Positions 26,954-32,330 of a stretch of DNA of 32,330 nt are shown here, in pieces. The notes beneath the pieces are model-generated. The model was not told where the DNA came from. It worked only from the letters and a program-made list of their open reading frames with translations, and made no database searches. The DNA is from Verrucomicrobiota bacterium (GTDB taxonomy: Bacteria; Verrucomicrobiota; Verrucomicrobiia; JAWXBN01): NCBI GenBank assembly GCA_034440155.1, contig JAWXBN010000070.1, positions 1 through 32,330 on the forward strand, in the 5' to 3' direction. The translations under genes and the position numbers were made by a program. Positions within the stretch are counted from its first letter, which is position 1. Each line of letters opens with the position of its first letter.

Positions 26954-28360
26954 ATGAATCAAATACCTGGAATGCGACATGAAACCGACAGTATGGGGGG
27001 AGTCGATGTCCCCGCAGATAAACTCTGGGGTGCCCAGACTCAGCGCTCATTGGAGCATTTCAGTATTGGGAAAGATTTAATCCCCCGCGAAATGATTACG
27101 GCGTATGCGACGCTCAAAAAAGCTGCAGCCATCGCTAACCACGGGAGTAAACGGCTCGAAACCGAGCAGTACGATCTCATTGTAAAAGTGTGTGATGAGA
27201 TTCTCTCCGGCCAGCATCATGATATGTTCCCGCTCCACGTGTGGATGACCGGCAGTGGCACACAATTTAATATGAATGTCAACGAGGTGGTGTCGAACCG
27301 CTGTTGCCAGCTGGCCGGGACAGCCCTAGGCAGCAAGACCCCCGTCCATCCAAATGACCATGTGAATATGGCACAGTCCTCGAATGACTCTTTCCCGAGT
27401 GCCATGTATATTGCTGCCGCGGTGAATACCAAAGAACGCCTCATCCCGGCGGTAAAAGCCCTGCATGATGCCATCGCGCTCAAAGTGGAAGAGTGGAAGG
27501 ATGTGATCAAAATCGGGCGGACCCACATGCAGGATGCCACACCGCTCACCCTCGGCCAGGAATGGTCGGGATATGCCGGAATGCTCGCGGACAATCTCGC
27601 CCGGATCGATTCCTCGCTCGAAGGCGTTTACCGCCTCGCGCTGGGAGGCACCGCCGTGGGAACGGGCATCAACTCGGCGCCGGGTTTTGCGGAAGCCTCG
27701 GCTGCGGAAATCGCGAAACTCACCGGGCTGCCATTTGTCACCGCCCCAAACAAATTCACCGTCCAGGGCGCCCACGATGCCCTGGTTCAGCTCTCCGGCA
27801 CGCTGCGCACGCTGGCCGTCTCACTTTACAAAATCGGCAACGACATCCGCCTGATGTCCTGCGGTCCGCGCGCGGGCTTCGCGGAATTGATCATCCCGGA
27901 AAACGAGCCGGGATCGTCGATCATGCCGGGCAAAGTGAACCCGACCCAGGCCGAGGCGCTGACAATGATTTCCGCGCAGGTGATGGCAAACGACGTGGCC
28001 GTCGGCTTCGGGGGGGCCGGCGGATACCTCGAAATGAATGTTTACAAGCCGCTGATTATTTTCAACATCACTCACTCGATCACGATCCTCACCGACGGCT
28101 GCACGAATTTCCGCAAATTCCTCGTCGAAGGCACGAAGCCGAACCTCAAAAAAATCGGTGAATACGTCGAGCGTTCGCTCATGCTCGTGACCGCGCTCTC
28201 GCCGGTCATCGGCTACGACAAGTCCTCGGAAATCGCCCACTACGCGATGGACCATGACCTCACCCTGAAGGACGCGGCCATGAAGCTCGGCTTCGTCTCG
28301 TCGGAGGATTTTGACCGCATCGTGGATCCGAAAAAAATGGTCGCCCCCTACGTCGCCTAA
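26954..28360 (+). CDS. fumC: Class II fumarate hydratase (mosaic gene)
   Basis: FumC reversibly hydrates fumarate to L-malate in the TCA cycle. The 468-residue protein starts at ATG 26954 ([15 protein letters not shown]), the position expected for the family. It has the conserved [14 protein letters not shown] segment (99-112 region), the [18 protein letters not shown] helix, and the substrate-loop signature [16 protein letters not shown] (320-335). The gene appears mosaic. Up to about 27.43 kb codon usage is like the rest of the window (Asn mostly AAT). From about 27.66 kb it shifts to GC-rich codons (Asn AAC, many GCG/CTC/CTG) and stays so through the malic enzyme. A local-style duplicate of residues 329-468 lies at 30178-30603. 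The hybrid has no frame breaks and should be functional. Confidence 0.95.
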   Translation: MNQIPGMRHETDSMGGVDVPADKLWGAQTQRSLEHFSIGKDLIPREMITAYATLKKAAAIANHGSKRLETEQYDLIVKVCDEILSGQHHDMFPLHVWMTGSGTQFNMNVNEVVSNRCCQLAGTALGSKTPVHPNDHVNMAQSSNDSFPSAMYIAAAVNTKERLIPAVKALHDAIALKVEEWKDVIKIGRTHMQDATPLTLGQEWSGYAGMLADNLARIDSSLEGVYRLALGGTAVGTGINSAPGFAEASAAEIAKLTGLPFVTAPNKFTVQGAHDALVQLSGTLRTLAVSLYKIGNDIRLMSCGPRAGFAELIIPENEPGSSIMPGKVNPTQAEALTMISAQVMANDVAVGFGGAGGYLEMNVYKPLIIFNITHSITILTDGCTNFRKFLVEGTKPNLKKIGEYVERSLMLVTALSPVIGYDKSSEIAHYAMDHDLTLKDAAMKLGFVSSEDFDRIVDPKKMVAPYVA

Positions 28361-28384
28361 TCCCCAAACCCAACGAAACAACCC

Positions 28385-30061
28385 ATGACAAAGATCACCA
28401 CCACCAAACGCGGGATGGAAGTGCTGCACGATTCGAAGCTCAACAAGTCCACCGGATTCACCGAGGCCGAGCGCGTGGCGCTGGGGCTCGTGGGATTGGT
28501 CCCCGACATCACTGAAACAATTGATGAACAACTAAGCCGCGTGCTGCAACAACTGGCGCACAAGGCGAAGGAACTGGATCAGTTCATTTATCTGATGAAC
28601 CTGCTCGACAGCAATGAGACGCTTTTCTATCGCACGATCATGTCCGATCCCGCGCGTTTTCTGGAGATTGTCTATGACCCGACGATCGGAGAGGCCTGCT
28701 TGAAGTTTGACCACATTTTCCGGCGTCCAATGGGGATGTATCTCTCGATCACGAGAAAAGGCACTGTGAAAGACGTGCTGCGCAACTGGCCGGTCAAGGA
28801 CGTGCGCTTCATCTGTGTGACGGATGCGGGCCGGATTCTTGGCCTGGGCGATCTGGGTGCCAACGGCATGGGCATTCCGATCGGGAAACTTCAACTCTAT
28901 ACCGCCGCCGCTGGAGTTCCCCCGCAAGGACTGCTGCCGATGTATCTTGATGCCGGCACCAACAACGAAGGCTATCTTGAGGACCCGCTTTATGTTGGAA
29001 TGCGGAAAAACCGCCCAGCCACGGCGGATCTCTACGCCTTCGTGGACGAGTTCGTCGAAGCCGTGCAGGAAGTCTTCCCCAAATGCTGCATCCATTTTGA
29101 GGATTGGACAGGCACGGACGCCATTGCCCTGCTCGCCCGCTACCGTGATAAAGTCTGCTGCTACAACGACGACATCCAAGGCACAGCCGGTGTCACGCTC
29201 GGAGGCCTCATCAACGCGCTCAAGATTACGGGCGGCGAACTCAAGGACCAGCGCATCCTGTTCCTCGGCGCAGGCTCGGCAGCCATCGGTTTGGCGGACC
29301 TCATCGTTTCCGCGGTGAGCAAAGAGCACGGGATACCGGTCGAAAAGGCCCGCGAAAAAATCCGTTTGTTCGACACAAAGGGACTCGTCTATGCCGGCCG
29401 TCCTGGTCTCGAAGCCCACAAACAGCCTTTCGCTCACAAGATTGCCCCGAGCAAACCCTTCAATTGTCTCGATCTTCAGACCGAGTATCCGCAGATCGTC
29501 GCGGCCATCGAGGATTTCAAGCCCCAGGCCATTATCGGGGTCAGCACGGTGGGTAAGTTGTTCAGCAAGGAGGTTGTGGAAGCCATGGCCCGGCACAATG
29601 AGCGCCCGATCATTTTCGCCCTCTCGAATCCGAGCGAAAAACATGAAGTCCTTCCGACGGATGCCTACACTTGGACGAATGGCAAGGCGGTCTATGCCGG
29701 AGGTGTTCAGTTCCCGCCGGTGCACCTCGCCGACAAAGTGCTGCTGCCATCCCAAGCGAACAACCTGTATATTTTCCCGGCGGTGGGAATGGCGATCTAT
29801 GCCACGCACGCCAAGCGCGTGACCGACGAGATGTTTATCGAGTCCGCCCACGCCGTCGCGGATCTCGTGACCCCGGAGCAACTCGCACTTGGCATGCTCT
29901 TCCCGCCCCAGTCGGACATCCTTGAAGTCGAGATCAAGATCGCCGCGCGGGTCGCAAAGCTTGTGTTCGACAGCGGACTGGCTCAGGTCGATCGTCCAGC
30001 CGACATGGAGGCCTTCATCCGCCAGCATGTCTACTCGCCGGTCTATCCCAGTCTCGCTTAG
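28385..30061 (+). CDS. NAD-type malic enzyme
   Basis: The enzyme oxidatively decarboxylates L-malate to pyruvate, consuming the product of fumarase encoded just upstream. The 558-residue protein has FRRPMGMYLSI, VTDAGRILGLGDLGANGMGI (about 144-163), the metal-binding FEDW and YNDDIQGTA (N261, D262, D263), and the dinucleotide fold GAGSAAIG (295-302). Length and motifs match large NAD-malic enzymes of the MaeA type; cofactor choice (NAD or NADP) is not certain. It starts 24 bp after the fumC stop and has the same GC-rich composition as the fumC 3' part. It contains no GCAANTTGC site, unlike most long genes here. It is probably part of a horizontally acquired block. Confidence 0.93.
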   Translation: MTKITTTKRGMEVLHDSKLNKSTGFTEAERVALGLVGLVPDITETIDEQLSRVLQQLAHKAKELDQFIYLMNLLDSNETLFYRTIMSDPARFLEIVYDPTIGEACLKFDHIFRRPMGMYLSITRKGTVKDVLRNWPVKDVRFICVTDAGRILGLGDLGANGMGIPIGKLQLYTAAAGVPPQGLLPMYLDAGTNNEGYLEDPLYVGMRKNRPATADLYAFVDEFVEAVQEVFPKCCIHFEDWTGTDAIALLARYRDKVCCYNDDIQGTAGVTLGGLINALKITGGELKDQRILFLGAGSAAIGLADLIVSAVSKEHGIPVEKAREKIRLFDTKGLVYAGRPGLEAHKQPFAHKIAPSKPFNCLDLQTEYPQIVAAIEDFKPQAIIGVSTVGKLFSKEVVEAMARHNERPIIFALSNPSEKHEVLPTDAYTWTNGKAVYAGGVQFPPVHLADKVLLPSQANNLYIFPAVGMAIYATHAKRVTDEMFIESAHAVADLVTPEQLALGMLFPPQSDILEVEIKIAARVAKLVFDSGLAQVDRPADMEAFIRQHVYSPVYPSLA

Positions 30062-30177
30062 GGCGCGCGATGCACTTTTGACACCGGTGGCGCCGGGGAA
30101 ATGAGCCGGTGGTCGAGCACTGCGATTACCACCGGCCCTCCCTCTCCGTCCAAAACCGTGCTCTCAAAAATCGCACA
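30062..30177. other. Non-coding tail of the GC-rich block
   Basis: These 116 bp of GC-rich sequence follow the malic enzyme stop and run without a gap into the duplicated fumC 3' end. I find no terminator or coding signal. They probably came with the malic enzyme, and the right edge of the imported block is at about 30178. Confidence 0.4.
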
Positions 30178-30603
30178 AACCCGACGCAGGCCGAGGCATT
30201 AACCATGCTTTGTGCCCAAGTCATGGCCGATGATGTGGCTGTCTGTTTTGGCGGGGCGGGAGGTTATCTCCAGATGAATGTCTATAAACCTTTGATTATC
30301 CAGAATATCACACATTCATTGACCCTATTAACGGATGGGTGCACGAATTTCCGGAAATTCCTCGTGGAAGGGACAAACCCAAATTTGAAAAAGATCGGGG
30401 AGTATGTGGAACGCTCCTTGATGCTCGTGACGGCCTTGTCACCGGTCATTGGTTATGATAAAGCATCGAAGATCGCGCATTATGCCATGGACAATGATTT
30501 ATCCCTCAAAGAAGCTTCCTTAAAGCTTGGTTTTGTCACGGAAGATGAGTTTCACCGGATCGTAGATCCGGTGAAAATGGTGAAGCCTTACGTGGCCTCC
30601 TGA
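30178..30603 (+). pseudogene. Headless fumC 3' remnant
   Basis: This stretch encodes residues equivalent to FumC 329-468, beginning [10 protein letters not shown] and ending KPYVAS-stop. It aligns without gaps to the intact gene's C-terminus, with 117 of 140 residues identical by my count. The first 20 bp differ at one position from 27938-27957. Codon usage is of the local type (GAT, TAT, TTG, AAT), unlike the GC-rich intact copy. The open frame runs 69 bp further upstream to a possible start at 30109, but that part is unrelated to fumarase. It lacks the lyase domain's first two-thirds and cannot be active alone. It is best read as the original native gene's 3' end. Confidence 0.88.
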
Positions 30604-30644
30604 GATCACCCTTTTCGTGCGGGGGGGGCGGGGGAATCATCCGT

Positions 30645-31532
30645 TCAGCGATTTAGCTCTTTATGGTCCTTGGAGTGGAGCTTACCCTGGAGTCCACCGG
30701 TGTGGATGAAACAAATTCTTTTATCTCCGGGGAAATATGATTTCCGGGATAAATCCAATATTCCGTAAAGGGTTTTGCCTGTATAAACGTGTTCGAGAGG
30801 CAGTGAGTAGTCCTTCTCGATTTGCGTAATAAAAGCGAGGAGTTCGGGCGTATACTTGGCGTAACCGCCGAAATGGTAGTCCGTGATCATGGAGAGGTTC
30901 GGTAAAGGGCTCCCTGCCATCTTTTCAGCTTGGGTTTTGAGGAATCCCCCGTCTTTGAGTGCTGAAAAGGCGATGACTTTTGCTCCGGGGTCTCGGGATA
31001 ATAAAGCCTGAGCGATTCCTGCTGCCGTTGTGGCGGTACCGGCAGCGAGGCAAAAGATATCCGCATGGCTCACGAGGGAATCTCCCCATTCCACACACCC
31101 ACGCAAACCAGCCTCATTCGAGCCCCCTTCAGGAATAAGATGAAAATCCCCAAAAAGGTTCTTAAGCCGGGCAATGAATCCTGACTCTTCCTTCCGCCGG
31201 TATTCTTCCCGAGTGACGAAATGAAGCCGCATGCCGTGTTCCCGGGCAAATTGCAGCGTCGATGAATAGATTGCGGGTTCTTGCCCCCTGATGACACCGA
31301 TGGTTTTCAGATGATTGAGTGAACCTGCAACAGCCGTGGCGTAGATATGATTGCTACAGGCACCCCCAAATGTCAGGAGGGTATCGTGACCGTTTTGAAT
31401 CGCATCAAACAGGTTGTTTTTGAGCTTCCAGAATTTGTTCCCCTGATATAACGGGTGGTTCAAGTCCTCGCGGAGAACCGTGACGGATACAGGCTTTGTC
31501 AGATTATCTTGAAACAAGATATTCTGGAACAA
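30645..31532 (-). CDS. D-cysteine desulfhydrase / ACC deaminase-like PLP enzyme
   Basis: The protein belongs to the tryptophan-synthase-beta (fold type II) PLP family. Visible features are QGNKFWKLKNNL with the expected PLP lysine K33, GGACSNHIYATA (S60, N61, H62), PEGGSNEAGLRGC (134-146), and the phosphate-binding loop GTATTAAG (165-172). These fit the D-cysteine desulfhydrase/1-aminocyclopropane-1-carboxylate deaminase subfamily. Which D-amino acid it uses cannot be told. The only start in the frame near the expected N-terminus is TTG at 31532, without a clear ribosome site. The frame stays open upstream, so the real start may be a few codons earlier at a rare codon. It carries a GCAAATTGC site at 31246 and stands alone. 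Confidence 0.85.
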   Translation of the reverse strand: MFQNILFQDNLTKPVSVTVLREDLNHPLYQGNKFWKLKNNLFDAIQNGHDTLLTFGGACSNHIYATAVAGSLNHLKTIGVIRGQEPAIYSSTLQFAREHGMRLHFVTREEYRRKEESGFIARLKNLFGDFHLIPEGGSNEAGLRGCVEWGDSLVSHADIFCLAAGTATTAAGIAQALLSRDPGAKVIAFSALKDGGFLKTQAEKMAGSPLPNLSMITDYHFGGYAKYTPELLAFITQIEKDYSLPLEHVYTGKTLYGILDLSRKSYFPGDKRICFIHTGGLQGKLHSKDHKELNR

Positions 31533-31687
31533 GGGTTCATAGGAAGATGAAGATGGGGTTGTGTTAAATATTTTTCGAGAATTAGACAGAAACCTAATAA
31601 AATCAATCTGTTTATAAGGAGCAGGCTATTGCCCGGCCGTTGCCGTTTTTCCACTGTCTTATGATCAGTTCGTGGAAAATAACACAG

Positions 31688-31785
31688 AGGGCGTCTCGCC
31701 CGAGGGTTCTACAAAAGGCGAAGCCTCCGATCTTTCCTCATCTTAGATTAAAAATAATCTGCGTGAATCTGCGTCATCTGTGGAT
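31688..31785 (+). repeat. Intergenic repeat-like segment at the RHS fragment's left edge
   Basis: It contains the hairpin GGGCG-TCT-CGCCC (31689-31701 region) and, at 31757-31785, three near-copies of ATCTGCGT in a row (the last reads ATCTGTGG). Similar 'AATCTGCGT...ATCTGTGGAT' strings are familiar as dispersed intergenic repeats in environmental bacterial genomes; that is from memory, not a search. Only one copy is in this window. Confidence 0.35.
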
Positions 31786-32330
31786 AGCACTGTCTCCTAC
31801 CGTTACGATAAATTTAATCGTGTGACTGCCAAAATACACGGGGACGGGACCCGTGAAAAAAATGGATATGATGCCTATGGGCGTCCTGTGTCGCTGAAGG
31901 TGGTTTCTTCCACAGGCAAATTGCTCACTCAAATCGAATACAAGTGGGATGCTGCTGGGCAACTCTGCGAACGTAGCCGCGACGGGATTTCCCAAAAATA
32001 CGAATATGATGGTGCAGGACAATTGACCTCGGTTCACTCTGAAGGGCAATCAGCCCGCTTATCGAAGGGAAGCGATATCCCGGAAGAGAGTTACTCTTAT
32101 GATATTGCGGGAAACTTGATTGAAAAGAAAATCGGCGGACAGAAAACTCTTTACACTTATGATATGGCCAACCGTTTGACCGCCTCGCATGAATACACCG
32201 CAGACGGCAGCGAGGTGTCATCGAAACAATGTGTGTATGATGCTCTCGGTAGGTTGATCGAGGAGAAGAAGGATGGGGATTTGACTCGCTTTGAATACGG
32301 TATGTGTCTCATTGCAGATGGACATCAGCA
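31747..32330 (+). CDS. RHS/YD-repeat protein, 5' end missing, cut by window end
   Basis: The open frame begins after a TAG at 31744-31746 and runs to the window edge without a stop. It encodes about five YD-type repeats (YRYDKFNRVTAK, YDAYGRPVSLK, YEYDGAGQLTSV, YTYDMANRLTAS, YDALGRLIEEK), which form the beta-cocoon of RHS and teneurin-like secreted toxins and adhesins. There is no ATG, only GTG at 31780, and no ribosome site or signal peptide. The frame opens inside the repeat-like segment. It may therefore be a truncated gene fragment, since real RHS genes usually have a long N-terminal region. A C-terminal toxin domain, if any, lies beyond the window. A GCAAATTGC site lies at 31916. Confidence 0.8.
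   Translation, partial: MKNNLRESASSVDSTVSYRYDKFNRVTAKIHGDGTREKNGYDAYGRPVSLKVVSSTGKLLTQIEYKWDAAGQLCERSRDGISQKYEYDGAGQLTSVHSEGQSARLSKGSDIPEESYSYDIAGNLIEKKIGGQKTLYTYDMANRLTASHEYTADGSEVSSKQCVYDALGRLIEEKKDGDLTRFEYGMCLIADGHQ

Larger units (their letters stand above)
127..31924. repeat. Dispersed 9-mer palindrome GCAANTTGC, 25 copies
   Basis: Start positions with A in the centre on the plus strand: 685, 4504, 9045, 9335, 10483, 10717, 12746, 13156, 14144, 15599, 20004, 20037, 21389, 25929, 26589, 31246, 31916. With T in the centre: 4198, 7700, 10954, 17435, 26328. With G: 127, 5095. With C: 5394. About 0.5 copies are expected in 32 kb at equal base frequencies. Sites lie in coding sequence on both strands, in all three frames (translated as QFA, NL, KL and AIC), and between genes. 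Two extend to 15-bp palindromes (4501-4515 and 12743-12757). Confidence 0.9.

Noticed and set aside
28532-30028. 498-codon open frame antisense to the malic enzyme
   Set aside because: It is a mirror of GC-rich codon usage in the real gene. The translation is charged and low in recognisable motifs, while the plus-strand frame has a full malic enzyme.
1-32330. CRISPR array, insertion sequences or prophage genes
   Set aside because: No regularly spaced direct repeats and no transposase, integrase or phage structural proteins were found in any frame.

Overview
This window looks like a chromosomal segment of a Gram-negative, free-living bacterium, most plausibly a Verrucomicrobiota (PVC-group) member. 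That placement is inferred from the gene set and the rpmE-prfA-prmC-murA order, not proven. Gram-negative character is supported by a lipoprotein with a glycine zipper, a PBP1C, and a membrane-anchored alpha-2-macroglobulin. Most genes are ordinary housekeeping or core metabolism. They have moderate GC content and no phage or insertion-sequence genes.

Layout. 0-5 kb, minus strand: a divergent GalU-like nucleotidyltransferase, a two-gene 2-oxoacid:ferredoxin oxidoreductase (korA-korB) with its own terminator, and a class I mannose-6-phosphate isomerase. 5.2-8.8 kb: tRNA-Ser(UGA), a soluble PAS-PAS hybrid histidine kinase, a divergently placed SMUG1-type uracil-DNA glycosylase, and a glycine-zipper lipoprotein. 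8.8-18 kb, minus strand: penicillin-binding protein 1C downstream of a 1933-residue alpha-2-macroglobulin with an intact thioester motif (the classic periplasmic defence/repair pair), then a secreted DUF4410-like protein. 18-22 kb, plus strand: ribosomal protein L31, release factor 1, the PrmC methyltransferase that modifies RF1, and MurA, closed by a bidirectional terminator. 22-26.6 kb, minus strand: a YugP-type zinc peptidase, tRNA-Leu(CAG), a TPR protein, and an ispF-tmk-holB operon. 26.6-30.6 kb, plus strand: fumarase C, an NAD-type malic enzyme, and a second, headless copy of the fumC 3' end. 30.6-32.3 kb: a D-cysteine desulfhydrase/ACC-deaminase-like PLP enzyme and the middle of an RHS/YD-repeat ORF cut by the window edge.

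Two observations stand out. First, the 9-mer interrupted palindrome GCAA-N-TTGC occurs 25 times, against roughly 0.5 expected by chance at equal base frequencies. It lies in genes on both strands, in all three reading frames, and between genes. It behaves like a genome-wide highly iterated palindrome (compare HIP1 of cyanobacteria), and its centre base is biased toward A on the plus strand. Second, fumC appears to be a mosaic. Its 5' part has local codon usage, while its 3' part and the adjoining malic enzyme are GC-richer. The displaced local-style 3' end of fumC (residues 329-468, about 84% identical at protein level) survives downstream of the malic enzyme. This is the signature of a horizontally acquired block that entered through fumC and left an intact hybrid enzyme.
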